From: Eucalyptus grandis
Taxonomy: Eukaryota; Streptophyta; Magnoliopsida; Myrtales; Myrtaceae
DNA: 64,000 nt
Direction: 5' to 3'
Assembly (NCBI RefSeq): GCF_016545825.1
Contig: NC_052616.1
Span: 4,774,001 to 4,838,000 of the forward strand
A program made the translations under genes and the position numbers. The stretch's first letter is position 1. Each line of letters starts with the position of its first letter. Of the stretch, positions 1 through 11,388 are shown piece after piece. The notes beneath the pieces are model-generated. The model was not told where the DNA came from. It ran no database searches and saw nothing but the letters and a program-made list of their open reading frames with translations.

Positions 1-2142
1 TTTTAAAAATGTTAATTATATGCAATCTTAATTTAAACTTAATATGCATGAATTTTACTTTAATGACATGCGAGATGCAATTCATATGGTATGACTTAAA
101 CTTATCACTACATGTATGCAATCTAATTTATATAATCCTAAATATGCATGTGCTACGTGATATGGGATGAATGACATGATATTTCTACATGCATGCTCTT
201 TTATGATTTTTTTTATGATGATTCATTTTTTAATGCATATATGCAACCTATGCTAAATAATGATGACATGAAATGAGATTAATTATGAATTAACCTATTA
301 ACTAATTAGACTAAAGTGAAGTGAATGATATTCTAATTTATTTTAGGAATCAATTTAACTTAAACTATATCTTATCTTAAAAGCTATATAAAAAATCAAG
401 ACATGCCAACATTATTTAAAATTAGCCCTAGCAAAAATCACCTATCTAAAAGTATAATCTAAAACTTATAATCCTATAAATGCAATTCTAATTTACTAAC
501 TCTAAAAATACAGTTCTAATTTACTAAACCTAAATGCTCTAATGCAATATTTAGATTTTTATGTACTCTTGATTTTTTTTTAAATTTTTTAATCTTTCCA
601 AACAAGTAATTATTTTAAAAGAATGATGATAAGAATTAAAATAACCGAAAAAATAATCCGTTGTCTCACGGATTAAATTAACAGTTATTTTAACTCTATA
701 ACGATTTAACGATTGAAATACTAGTAAAATTACTAAAAATTAAAGTAATTAAAAAAATGACCCGACGTCTTACGGGTCAAATTAATAATTACCTTAATTT
801 GGGATAAAACTCCTAATGTCTACAAGGTCTACAAATATTGACATATAATACTACAATTAAAGCTAACATAACATGAAATAAGTAAAAAAATAAAAAGATA
901 AAAATAAACTACCTAAGGCTGGCAAAATGGGAGCACAGACGGTGGTTCAGTGATGGGTCATGGTGGCTGGAGTAAGGCGGTCGTCGGAACTCCGGCGAGG
1001 CTCGGGAAACGACCAGACCTGCAACAAAAACAGGGGAGGCAGCAGGTGGATCTGTTCAAGCGTGCAGCAGCGAGCAGAGGAGCAAGAACGACAGCCGTGT
1101 GGCTGTGGCGTGAGCGGAGCGGGTTGTAGCTCAGCGGAGCTTCAGGTCGGGGTCGGGACTCCGGTGAAGGCAGGCGGTGGCGCGGTGAACGTCGGCGGAC
1201 GGCGAGTGGAGTGGTGAAGTGTGCTGTGGGCGTCGGGCGCGCAATAGCTTGAACCACCGGCGATGGGCGTCGCGGGCAAAGGATTCCGGGTGCGGGTGTT
1301 GGCTAAGTGGAGACAGGGGCGTCGGTGCTCAAGCGAAGGCGCCGAATTCTGGTGTTGCTGCAGTCGGTCAAGCGAAGTTGCTTGGTTGCAGCGCTCAAAG
1401 GGGAGAATCGCCGGGATCGGCGTCGGGTCGTGGGCGTCGGGCGAAGGGCACGTTGGAGACAGAGTAGCGCAGGAGGTCTGGGCACTGCAGCGGCGTCACT
1501 CGGGTCTTCGTGGCAGTGTGGAGTCCGGCAGTAGGCTCGCGGGATTGCAGCGGAGGTGGCGCGAAGAGACCGGTATCGCAGGAGCTCGTCTGGGCAGCAG
1601 CGAACGAACTAGCGAGGAAGAAGAACAGTTTTCTTCTTTCCTCCCTTTTTTTAATTTTTCTCTCACCTGACACTCTCTCTCACCTGTCTCTCTCACTCTT
1701 TATTGAACCCTCCCCCACTCTCACCTTTTTTTTGACTTTTTCTCTCACAAAAAAAAAACTATATCCTTTTTTGTGAATGCTTCGAAAACTCATACCAAAA
1801 GTCTCCCATTAAACCTCACCATAGTTTGCCAAATTCTCTCACCATGAAAACACACGAACACTTTTTGCTAATTTCTTCTGCCCTCCTAAACGACATAATT
1901 TTTGCTCTGAATTTTTTTTCAAATTTCTTCCCCCGGAACAAAACAGAAGAAGCCCCCTATTTATAAAGTGAAAGCTCGAATTCATTTCGCAGGTGAAGAT
2001 TTTCTCTCAACCTTTCAACAACAAAGTGGCTCCAAAATCTCATGGTTGAGTTTTTGAATTCAAAATTTTTTTTTTCAAAATTTCCCTTTAATCAAATATT
2101 ATCTTTTATTTTCTAAAAATTAAATTTAAATAGGTGTCAACA
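1..2142 (-). mobile_element. Gypsy (Tat/Athila-like) LTR, cut by the window edge
   Basis: Read on the minus strand, this stretch opens at 2142 with TGTTGACACC, a start typical of long plant gypsy LTRs. It continues through an AT-rich U3, a TATA box near 1960, a GC-rich transcribed part (about 940-1620) and a long AT-rich tail. Several overlapping open frames lie in the GC-rich part on both strands, but none resembles a known protein, and I read them as composition effects. The far end is outside the window, so solo, full or truncated status cannot be told. It sits inside another LTR fragment that resumes at 2143. The family name is an inference from terminal sequence and layout. Confidence 0.5.
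1958..1965 (-). promoter_or_regulatory. TATA box of the minus-strand LTR
   Basis: The minus strand reads TATAAATAGGGGGCTTC, a textbook plant TATA box. It lies about 180 bp inside the LTR start at 2142 and upstream of the GC-rich part, as expected at a U3/R border. Confidence 0.55.
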
Positions 2143-3027
2143 ACTTTCTAGCCAAATAAATCCACCAAATTATCCTAATTGAAGCTAAAATAATGCTACC
2201 CTCCCATGGTTCCGAATTTAACAAGTTTAGACTTCAATTTCTTCGACAAATTCTCTCCAATTGGTATCCAAATTTGATGTAGAAAAAGCCCACATAATTT
2301 CTACAAGTCCCTTTCACCAAGTAGCTCGGTTTGTTAGTCAAAAATCTCTTCAATTCGGCCGATCTGAATTTTCGTTCGTTTTCCAAAACGTCCAAATCGA
2401 TTTTCCATAAAAATCTCAGAATCTCCGAAAATTCTTTAAATGATGAGTAGACGTTCCTAAAATAAGCCGTGACATGACAGAACTTTCAATTTCTGAAATC
2501 AGGTTCAAATTTGCGATTAATTTGAATCTGATGCGATTTTAGCGTGACCTAACTTACTAGATAGATTTTAGGAATTTTTTTTGCAATTAACCCATGGTTG
2601 ATTTTCTTCGAGCAACACGTACCTCTTTGACACATTAGCGACTCTCTGTTGTCATGAAAACCTCAAGGTTTTAAATACAAATACAGGGCACCAAAATGAC
2701 AGAAAAATCAATATAGTGCCAATCGACAAGAATTTTGCAATTTAGTGCTATCACCCACGTTTAGTCATACATTTCAGTTGAAACGACATATCTCCGATCA
2801 CTAATTGATTTTTAACTGTGTCGTAATGACCATTGTAGATTAGCACGGTCGAGCAGTCGATTTCTGATAGAATTCTCAAGTCTATTGCATTTAAAATACC
2901 TTAATGACTTCCCTGGATAGTCTAGTTATCTCATAAGAGATCAGTTCTGAGAATAGCACTATAGGCGCGTCAATGAAAGGCCAGATTCATTCAATTGAAA
3001 ACAAAGCTGAATTTTCAAGATGTCACA
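2143..3027 (-). mobile_element. Fragment of a chromovirus-like gypsy LTR (minus)
   Basis: On the minus strand the fragment begins at 3027 with TGTGACATC and can be followed to 2143. It aligns in inverted orientation over several hundred bases with 36194-36900. Shared blocks include TTTTTAACTGTGT, CTTCAATTTCTGAA and TTTAGCGTGACCTAA. It is therefore a second copy of the same LTR family. It was inserted into the copia integrase that resumes at about 3034 and was itself entered by the LTR ending at 2142. Confidence 0.65.
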
Positions 3028-3033
3028 TATTAT

Positions 3034-5512
3034 ACTTTGTGACATTTTATTGATGACTGTTCTAGAAAAATGTGGATTACTATTTTGAAATCTAAAAATC
3101 AGGTACTTGCGGCTTTCAAGCAATTCCATGTCAATGTGGAAAGAGAAACTGAGAAGAAGTTGAATTGTGTTCGGGCTTACAACGATGATGAATATAGAGG
3201 CCCTTTTGAATACTATTGCAGGGATTATAGTACCAAGCTTGAGAAAACTGTTCCAAAAACACTACAACATAATGGAGTAGCGGAGATAATGAACCAAACA
3301 ATTAATGATCGAATCGGTGTATGCTTTCTCATGCGAAGTTGCCTAAGTCATTTTAAGGCGAAGCAATGAAAACAATAGTGGACTTGATAAATCTTTCTCC
3401 ATCGATTCCTCTTAAGGGGGACATTCCGCAAAGAGTTTGGAGTGGCAAAGATGTTTCCTACAACCATCTAAAAGTGTTCAGTTGTCAGGCATTTGTGCAT
3501 GTTCCAAGACATGAAAGATCCAAGCTTGATGACAAGTCTAAATGGTGTATCTTCTTAGGTTATGGACATGAAGAGTTTGGCTATAGGTTATGGAATCCAG
3601 TTGCAAATAAATTCATTAGAAGCTGAGATGTAGTGTTTTGTGAGTATCAAACTATTGAAGACATTGACAAAGTGGAGAGACCAAAGAATGTAGTTCAACG
3701 CTCAATTAGTTTGAGCCCAAATCCTTCTAATGTTGATAGAAATCATGGGGGAAAAGTGCGTGGAGATCATGAAAATGGTGAATTCTCACATAATGTTGAT
3801 TCTTTAGCTGAGATAGGTGAAATAACTAAGCAAGAGCAATCTATCCCACCTCAAGTTAGAAGATCTGAAAGAGTGCATAGGCCTTCTCAAAAATATTTAC
3901 CACATGAGTATGTGTTACTCACTAATGCAGCAGAGCCAGAAACTTATGAAGATGCTTTATCATGTGAATGAAAGAATGAGTGGCATGAAGCCATGCAAAA
4001 GGAGCTTAAATCCTTGCATGAGAACCACACATTTGAATTGGTGAAGTTGCCTCAGGGTAAGAGAACACACAAATAAATGGGTGTATAAGTTGAAGACAGA
4101 AGAAAATGGTTTGTAATTATGATACAAGGCTAGACTTATTGTGAAGGGCTTTCGTCAAAAGAATGACATAGATTTTGAAGAGATTTTTTCACCAATTGTA
4201 AAGATGTCTTCTATTCGAGTTGTCCTTGGGTTGGCCACCGGTTTGAATTTAGAAATTGAACAACTTGATGTAAAGACGGCTTTTCTTCATGGAGACTTAG
4301 AAGAAGAGAGATATATATGGAGCAACCGGAGGGTTTTGAAGTTGAAGGCAAAGAGCATCTTGTATGTAAATTAAGGAAAAGCTTATATGGTCTCAAGCAA
4401 GCGCCAAGGCAATAGTATATGAAGTTTGAATCATTCATGGAAGAACAAGGATACGGTAAGACAAACTTCGATTCTTGTGTCTTTATGAAAAGATTTTCAA
4501 ATAATGATTTTCTTATTCTCTTACTTCATGTGGATGATATGTTGATTGTTGGGTATGATACCAAGAAAATCAAGAGCTTGAAAAATAAGTTAAGTAAAGC
4601 TTTTGCAATGAAAGATTTAGGCCTAGCTAAGCAAATCTTAGGCACAAGAATTACTTGTGATAGGAAGAATAAGAAATTGCAGTTATCTCAAGAGAAGTAT
4701 ATTGAAAAGGTGCTTGAAAGATTCAATATGAGCACATGTAAACCGGTGAATACTCGACTTGTAGGCCATTTCAAGTTAAGTAGTAATGAGTGTCCTTCAA
4801 GTGAGAAAGAGAAGGTTGAGATGATGAAAATTCCTTATGCATTGGCCATGGGTAGTTTGATGTACGCCATGGTTTGTACAAGACTCAATATTGCTCATGC
4901 AGTTGGTGTTGTGAGTAAATTTCTCTCTAATCCAAGTAAAGAGCATTGGATCGCATTGGATCACTGTTAAATGAATCTTGAGATATCTTAGAGGCACTTC
5001 TACACTTTGCTTGTGTTATAGAAATGCGAAGCCTGAGTTGAGTGGCGACTCGAATGCGGATTATGCTGGTGATGTTGATTCTCGAAAATCCATATCGGGT
5101 TATATAATAATCTTTGCAGGGAGAGCTGTTTCATGGCAATCAAGATTGCAAAAATATACTGCTTTGTCTACAACTGAAGCAGAGTATATTGCTATTACCA
5201 AAGAAGGTAAAGAACTTTTGTGGATGCAAAAATTCCTACAAGAGTTGGGCTTGAAGCAAGAGAAGTTTGTTCTATATTGTGATAGCATGAGTGCCATCTA
5301 TTTTAGCTAGAATCTGGTGTTGCATTCAAGATCAAAACATGTTGATGTGAAGTATCATTGGATCTGAGAGAAGCTAGAAGAGAAGCTCTTCCTACTTGAG
5401 AAAGTTTATACTGACAACAATAGGTCTGACATGATGATGGAGACCTTGCCCGTGGTGAAGCTTGGTGCTTGTAGAAAAAAAGTAGGCATGACGAACTTTA
5501 CTAGATGAGGTG
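3034..5512 (+). pseudogene. Ty1/copia (Tork/TNT1-like) polyprotein remnant: integrase, RT, RNase H
   Basis: Broken reading frames run in pol order. The integrase core is at about 3036-3360 (FKQFHVNVERETEKK, then QHNGVAE). The integrase C-terminal part is at 3366-3626 (SYNHLKVFSCQAF, KWCIFLGYGHEEFGYRLW). A linker lies at 3633-3971 (QVRRSERVHRPSQKYLP). Reverse transcriptase is at 4100-4970 ([46 protein letters not shown]). RNase H is at 4978-5400 (SISGYII, STTEAEYIAI, HSRSKHVDVKYHWI). The VDD of the RT active site survives. Many stops and frameshifts make it dead. The gag, protease and 5' LTR are missing, because the left side is cut by the LTR fragment ending at 3027. Confidence 0.92.
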
Positions 5513-5524
5513 GAGGGGGAGATT
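5511..5524 (+). other. Polypurine tract of the copia remnant
   Basis: TGGAGGGGGAGATT directly precedes TGTTGG, the start of the 3' LTR. This is the usual plus-strand priming site of copia elements. Confidence 0.75.
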
Positions 5525-6335
5525 TGTTGGCTGGGTCCACCTTCATGTGGGGCCCAGCCAACAAAAAAAAACAAAAAGAAGTGGAGTGGTCGTGCAGGTG
5601 TGCATTAAAAAAAGGTGAAAAGGAGAGAGAAAAAAAAAAAAAACTGCAGAAGCAAGGGAGAAGAGAAGAAAGGAAGAGGGCTGCAACTTTGGCTGCACAT
5701 GACAACGCTTCTTGGTTAAGGAAGAGTTTCTTTCTTTTTTAGAAATAGTTCTTTTCTATTTTTATTCCGAGGAACAATTTCTTAGTAAAAGAACCCGTTT
5801 GGTAACTACACAAAATTTCTACTCCTGGAATAGAAAAAGAATAGAAATGTGTTTGGTAACGCAATAGTTTCTTTTTTGTATTTATTCATTTTTTATTTGG
5901 GCAACGGGCAGTAGCAACGAGCAGCGGCTAGCGGTGGTGGCTCCGGGCGGTTGGAGGTGGCCGCAGCAAGAGAGAGAAATAAAAGAAAAAGAAAAAAGAA
6001 AATTGGCTTATTTCTAGAAATTGTTCCCTGGAACAATTGCGGTTAAGGTTTTCTTGATGGTTTTTGTTCGTTGAGAACCATCTCTGAATTCTCCAATTGC
6101 GGTTAAGATTTTCTTGCTCCAAACTTGTTTATCTACCTATGTGGTGAGAAAAAGATTATTGTAATGTTGATGTTGAGCCTCTAGTGTGTGATTAGAGAAT
6201 AATACTTTGTGTATTTTACTATTCTTGGTGATTAGTGGATATTTTTGGGCACTCCGTGATTTTTCCCGCATCGAGTTTTCCACGATAAACCCTTGATGTC
6301 ATTATTTACTTTGTCTACTTATCATTTCGGCATTA
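5525..6335 (+). mobile_element. 3' LTR of the Tork-like copia remnant (end uncertain)
   Basis: It starts with TGTTGGCTGGGTCC just after the polypurine tract. The late part (about 6230-6330) carries the run ending in GTTTTCCACGATAAACCC that is familiar from Tork-type LTR 3' ends. A MITE-like insertion at 5745-6035 lengthens it. No second LTR is present for comparison, so the right border is an estimate. Confidence 0.5.
5745..6035. mobile_element. MITE-like element inside the copia 3' LTR
   Basis: The inner segments GAGGAACAATTTCT (from 5769) and AGAAATTGTTCCCTGGAA (to about 6034) form inverted ends. Inside lies the phrase GTTTGGTAAC, common in plant MITE ends, present twice. The middle is GC-rich (about 5900-5960) and encodes nothing recognisable. 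Exact ends and target duplication were not fixed. Confidence 0.5.
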
Positions 6336-6389
6336 TATTTGCATATTATGAGGCTATACATTGCTGGTTGTTCCTGGAGGTTAAGAGAT

Positions 6390-8079
6390 TTTAAGTTGAT
6401 TTAGTTTTGGGGGAGAAATTGATCCTGGATTGCATTTGGCCGTGGTGAATTGTGTCCCTGGGTTCTTCCCAACACCTTGAGATCGTGATCCTTTCAAGGA
6501 AGCAACCATGTTCGAGATATAACTGGCCGCAAGAAAGTGGGCGAGTGGCAGAGAGAGGAGCAGCGCCACGATAGAGAGAGGGAAAAAGTTGATGTTCTTT
6601 TTGCAAGTTCTGAAGGTCGGCACAAATTGAAACACAAAAGAGGCTCAACACACGAGATTGAAGGCGGAGAGCAAATGAGTCTTCACCTTCTGCACATACA
6701 GAGAATCCAAAGGAGAAAACGCAAAAACAAAACAAAAACAAACAAACAAACAAAACTTAAAACTAAAAACTAAAAAATTTTAAAAAAAATTTTAAAAAAA
6801 AGCAAAGAAGAAGAAGAAGAAGAAAGGCAATCACACGAAAAGACAAAAAGGAGAGGGCACAAGATTAAAAAGTTTTGTGGAGAACAGAGAGTTCTCCTTT
6901 CTAGCTTCCAGTCACACCTTTTGTCTCCTACCGCCATCGCTGCACCGTTGCCTCTTCGCTCACGATCATAACTTCCAGGCGTTCTCTCGAGCGAATTTCC
7001 AGCCACCACGAACGGATGCCGTTGCTGGCTGTTTTGCTTGATGTGCTTGTTTGTTCTCTCACAGGTTTCTGGCGAGTCTATTGCTTCCTTTAGCCCTCCA
7101 GTACCAGCAGCAATTTTTGGGGATAACTCTAGCAGCACCGAGGACTAGGCTTGTTGATGTTCCTCTACCAACGAGAGGTTGTTGATCCGTGATCCTGATT
7201 ATTGATTTATGGTTTCCAAATTAACGGATTTTCAAATTAAAATAAGATTATCTTTGTGGATTACAGTAGACAATTGGATACCTATCCACTGTTTGATTGT
7301 TTCGATAAAAAAACAAAATCCAAAAAATAGATAGGATTTGAAATGATTCTTGTTAATAACATCACCCATTTTAGGTTAGATAGCATATTTGAGTTAAGTT
7401 ATTTATTTATTCCGAATTTTAAAATAAAAAAATACAAAAAACATTGCTTATGATAAGTTAGATTTCATTTTCTTAATTTAGATTGCATGTTTATAAGGTA
7501 TTTTTTATTCAGAATTTTAATTAAAAAGAAAACACAAAAAATATCATACGCGTATCACGTAGGATTAGTTCATCCATTGCACATCAATTAGCAGTTTCAT
7601 GTTTACTTCATTTAAATCAAAATGTGTGACATGTTGTAATAGTTGCATTATTATTTGCCCATCATTAGATTAGTTCGCTTAATTCGTATCGTGTGACATA
7701 TAGTTTGCATGGTTGGTTGCATGTTGCATGTCATTTTAGCATAGGTATTTTTGCACATCATTGCATTGCATTGCATTGCATTGCATTGCACTTAGCTTCA
7801 TTAAATTAAGTGAAACCCCAAAACTTGAGTGATTGCATGTTAGTTAGAAATTATATTTAGAATTGTTAATGTGATTTCTATGCTTACATTGCATATGCTT
7901 TCTTGCTCTAAGGTAAGTTTATTTATCGGGTCTTAATTTGGTGGCTTGCCTATCATCTCACATATTAAGAAATAATAAAATAAATCCAAGTTGCTTGCCA
8001 AACAATTTTTTTTTTCTGAAAAGAACAGTACTAAAAGGGTACTAAAGATTTCTAGTGTAATCAAGTCTCTGTACACATA
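6390..8079 (+). other. LTR-like, non-coding stretch (possibly a Tat-type gypsy LTR)
   Basis: There is no supported gene here. A purine-rich then pyrimidine-rich block (6500-7140) is followed by an AT-rich tail (7150-8079). That tail shares its style with the 1-900 LTR tail (GCATGTCATTTTAGCATAGG at 7729) and ends with the phrase GGTACTAAAGATTTCTAG at 8038, which I associate with Tat-type LTR ends. Open frames on both strands look like composition effects. Borders and orientation are inferred. Confidence 0.3.
7759..7790. repeat. (CATTG)6 pentanucleotide repeat
   Basis: Six nearly perfect tandem copies of the pentamer CATTG lie in otherwise non-repetitive AT-rich DNA. Confidence 0.9.
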
Positions 8080-8702
8080 GGGTGCGTTTGATTAAACTTT
8101 TGGGGAAAGTCTTTAGGAAAATGCAAAAGACTTTAAGTAAAAGGAATTTTTCAAAATGCAAATTGTGTTTGCTAAATTATAATCTAAAAATCCATTATGA
8201 AGTATCTTTGAGCAAAATAGTGTTTGAAGAACTTATATTTACAAAACACCTTTATTATTAAAAAAAAAGAAAAATATATATTTGGTCGGTAAAGGGCAGC
8301 GGTCGCCAGCAGCCCTTGGAAACCATTGGCGAGGGCTGCCCGAGGTTGAGTGATAACCAGCGGGGGTTGCGCGACCCTCGGCGAGACCCTTGCCTAAGGT
8401 CGGGAGGCCTCGGCGAGGGCTACGCTGGGTCACGCGACCTCACCAACAGTTGCGTGACCTTGATCGGCCATCGCCAAGGCTATGTAACCCTCACCTGAGA
8501 TCGGTGGACCTTGACGAGGCCACTTCTAGGTTGCACTACCTCACCTAAGGTTGGGGGGCCTCGGCAAGGGCCATGCCTTGGTCACGTGACCTTGTCGATG
8601 GTCTCGCGACCCTAAGTAGTCGTCACCGAGGCCACGCAACCCTCGCCTGAGGTCGCACGGCCCCTGCAAAGGCCACCAAGACCCATATGGCATGGAGGTC
8701 GC
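8080..8702 (+). mobile_element. Left part of a GC-rich TIR element, cut by the SIRE insertion
   Basis: It begins GGGTGCGTTTGATTAA and aligns over its first 200 bp with the complete relative at 61707-62708. Shared blocks are ACTTTTGGGGAAAGTC, AAATGCAAATTGTGTTTG and GAGCAAAATAG. From 8290 it turns into GC-rich, loosely repetitive DNA built on variants of GCGACCTCG. It stops at 8702, where the SIRE LTR begins. The right half is not seen after that element. Confidence 0.7.
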
Positions 8703-9119
8703 TGTTGGAGAAATCCTCGTGAAGTGTTTTGAAGTTGACAAAACGTTTCCATCAGTCTAGTCTGAAGGTCAGCAGACTCTGTTAGTTAAAGTCTGAAGAC
8801 TTCCGGACAGCCAGACTCAAGACTCAAAGTCCATCCTCATTGTGAGTCTCTAATCCGTTGAAGAAAGGTTATCCGGAACTGGATGTTTTGTTCGGGATTT
8901 ATCCTTATCATCCGGAGAAGATCTCGTGGCTGGAGAAGACGTATCGTAATCCTTTGATTGATCAAGATTGATTCAATGACTGAAGATTCGATGATTGTCT
9001 AAATATTATTGGAAGGTTCTACTTATGGAAACCGAGATCCCGATTGTATGGGCGAACAGGATTGATGGGCTATCAACACATTCCTTTAATAGCTCGAACA
9101 ATCTTCCTAATTGATTCCG

Positions 9120-9166
9120 TCCAACGGGTAGATTGGAGGAACTCCTTTGGTAAGTGCCAACGGGCA
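9120..9166 (+). promoter_or_regulatory. Two MSA/MYB-like AACGG boxes upstream of the LTR TATA box
   Basis: TCCAACGGGTA (9120-9130) and GCCAACGGGCA (9156-9166) resemble the plant mitosis-specific activator consensus YCYAACGGYYA, read by three-repeat MYB factors. They stand 20-65 bp upstream of the TATA box. The same boxes recur in the 3' LTR. Function is inference from position and consensus only. Confidence 0.35.
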
Positions 9167-9182
9167 TGATGGCATAAAGGAG

Positions 9183-9189
9183 TATATAA
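9183..9189 (+). promoter_or_regulatory. TATA box of the SIRE 5' LTR
   Basis: TATATAAGG lies about 480 bp into the LTR. The equivalent in the 3' LTR is at 17785-17791. Confidence 0.6.
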
Positions 9190-9599
9190 GGAAGACGTTC
9201 TTAGTTGTTCGAGGTGTGCGCGATAGAAGAATTCCAAAGTCTGAAGCTCCTATTTGTTTAGATAAATCATTTGAGCGAATACTTGTATACAAAAGAGAGT
9301 CTATATTTGTGAGAGACCTTGAGGAGGTGTGGTAAAACATCTACACTTTGTGGAATCAAGGCAAAGCTGTGCTGTAACTTCTCTTTTGATCATAGTGAAA
9401 TCCAGCCGGTGGGCTGTCAGTGCGGAAGAGTGGACGTAGGCTTGAAATAAGCCGAACCACTATAAATCCTGTGTTCAATCTTCTCTCTCTCTCTATACCT
9501 CGATCGTATTTCATTTTGTTAAGAATCGCTTCCATATATCTATAAATTGTTTAGGCACCTATTCACCCCCCTCTAGGTACTCATACTAGCTATATCAAT

Positions 9600-9611
9600 T
9601 GGTATCAGAGC
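9600..9611 (+). other. Primer-binding site (initiator tRNA-Met)
   Basis: TGGTATCAGAGC lies two bases after the LTR end. It is complementary to the 3' end of plant initiator tRNA-Met, the usual copia primer. Confidence 0.9.
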
Positions 9612-9659
9612 TCGTGTACTCACATTGTTTGAAGTGTTTTACTTCAGAGTTAAAGATCC

Positions 9660-11354
9660 ATGGCTAGTATGCTAGCACTAGGGCTGATGGAAGGGCAAAG
9701 CAATACCGGACCACCCTACTTTGATGGAAAGGATTACAACATCTGGAAGAACAAGATGAAAGCTTTCCTACGATCAAAGGATCCTCCGGAATGGGACGTT
9801 GTAGAAAAAGGAATTACTCCTACCACCGCATCAGTCTCGAAAGAGGAAAAGAAATCTGAAGAAACCAGCGGAATGTCTCGGGAAGAAATAATCAAGAGAC
9901 AGACACTCGATGCAAAAGCAATTTACTCCTTATATTGTGCTTTATCACCAACTGAATATAATAGAATATCTTCTTGTGGTACAGCAAAAGAAGTTTGGGA
10001 CAGATTGCATATCACCTATGAAGGAACAGATCGAGTGAAGGAAACAAGAATCAACATTCTTCTCGGTCAATACGAAGCCTTCGTAATGAAACCGGGAGAA
10101 TCAATATCGACATGTTTAGTCGTTTTACGATATTGTGAATGGTCTTGAAAATCAAGGTCAACCAACTTCGATCCCATGAAGGTAAACAAGCTACCGCGTG
10201 GACTCTCCAGGATTGGAATCACATAAAGACTTCGATAAGAGAGACGCAGAGAATCATGCCACTATCGTCGACGAGCTGATTGGAACTCTTCAGTCCTATG
10301 AAGTGGAAAGGATCAATGAAGATGAAGATCCAAAAGGTAAGAAATCCATTGCATTAAAATCAAATGATGATTCGATGATACAGATTCTGAAGATGATATG
10401 GACGATGAGGAACTTGCTCTCATGATAAGAAGATTCAGAAAACTAAATAGAAAAGGAAGAAGGTTCAACTCAAAGAAACAAAGTTTTCAAAGACAGCAGA
10501 CCAAGTCTCGTTGATGATGAGGAACCAAATAAAGATGTAGTCCGCTTTGAATGCAAGAAAAAGGGACACATTAGACCCAACTGTCCTCTTCAAGAAGAAG
10601 AGAGGAAAAGCTGAAAAATTCCGAAAAGCTCTCAAAGCTGAAACACGGAGTGATACGAGTGTGAAGAAAGTGATAATGAATATGCCAATCTATGTCGATG
10701 GCACAATCGGACTCGGACTGGATCGACTCGGGATCGACTCGAGAAGTGAATTTGAGGCAAGTGATTTTAAAATTCCTGTCAAAGTTTCTAAATATATTGA
10801 TGAACTATGCTTTAGTCTTAAGACTTCTCTCAAAAGAATTTCCGAACTGAAAAAAGAAAACTCAGTTCTAAAACAAAAGGAAAATGTTTTAGCAGAAAGA
10901 GTTAAAAGTCTAGACTTGTCTGTTTTCAATCTTAAAGAAAATGAAGATAATCTTTTAAAAGAAAATGCTTTTTTAAAAATAGACTTATCAAATATATCAA
11001 AGAAATTTTCTATAGGGTCTGAAAAACTTGAGAAAATTCTTTTAGCACAAAGACCTTACTTCAATAAGTCTGGTCTAGGTATGACGAAGAGACAATCCCC
11101 TTGATTGATTTTCCTAAAGTAAAAGAAAGAATTAAGAAAAGGCTTTGAGTGAGGTTTACAAAAATCACTTCAAGAAAGTTTTTGCAAAACCCGTAGGTAG
11201 AAATGCTCTTAGATGTTCTAAGTGCAACAGCCCGGATCACTTTGAAAAAGAGTGTCCTATGGTATGGAAACCTGTTAAGAAAGTATGGGCTAATACTGTT
11301 TATCTTACTAACACCAAAGGACCCAAGAAAATTTGGGTACCAAAGAAAGCTTGA
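9660..11354 (+). pseudogene. gag: SIRE gag (capsid/nucleocapsid), frameshifted
   Basis: The start is MASMLALGLMEGQSNTGPPY at 9660, 63 bp after the LTR. The capsid-like domain (FDGKDYNIWKNKMKAFL, then AKEVWDRLHITYEGTDRVKE) is open to 10148. It continues in other frames at 10198-10425 and 10547-11104, where there is a coiled-coil-like, Lys/Glu-rich stretch (about 10780-11040). Two nucleocapsid zinc knuckles follow. The one at 10539-10580 has lost its first Cys (reads FECKKKGHIRPNC after Arg). The second (CSKCNSPDHFEKEC, about 11214) is complete. The tail GPKKIWVPKK is typical of SIRE gag. At least three frameshifts separate the parts. Its closest relative here is the gag at 55773. Confidence 0.93.
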
Positions 11355-11388
11355 GACTTTATTTTAAATGCAGGTCTCCGTCAAGAAA

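Larger units (their letters stand above)
8703..9597 (+). repeat. 5' LTR of the SIRE element
   Basis: It runs from TGTTGGAGAAATCC to TAGCTATATCA and is followed two bases later by the primer-binding site. It matches the 3' LTR at 17307-18168, with substitutions and several short indels. It carries a TATA box at 9183. Confidence 0.93.

Noticed and set aside
958..1776. Many overlapping open frames on both strands in a GC-rich stretch
   Set aside because: No domain, start context or conservation; the stretch reads as the transcribed part of an LTR.
7759..7790. Possible CRISPR-like or telomere-like array
   Set aside because: A pure pentanucleotide run without spacers; only a microsatellite.
8703..8707. 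Target-site duplication for the full SIRE element
   Set aside because: The 3' LTR end is missing, so the right flank is not the original insertion site.
9107..9340. 77-codon minus-strand frame present in both SIRE LTRs
   Set aside because: Its repetition only reflects the LTR duplication; it spans the TATA box and has no domain.
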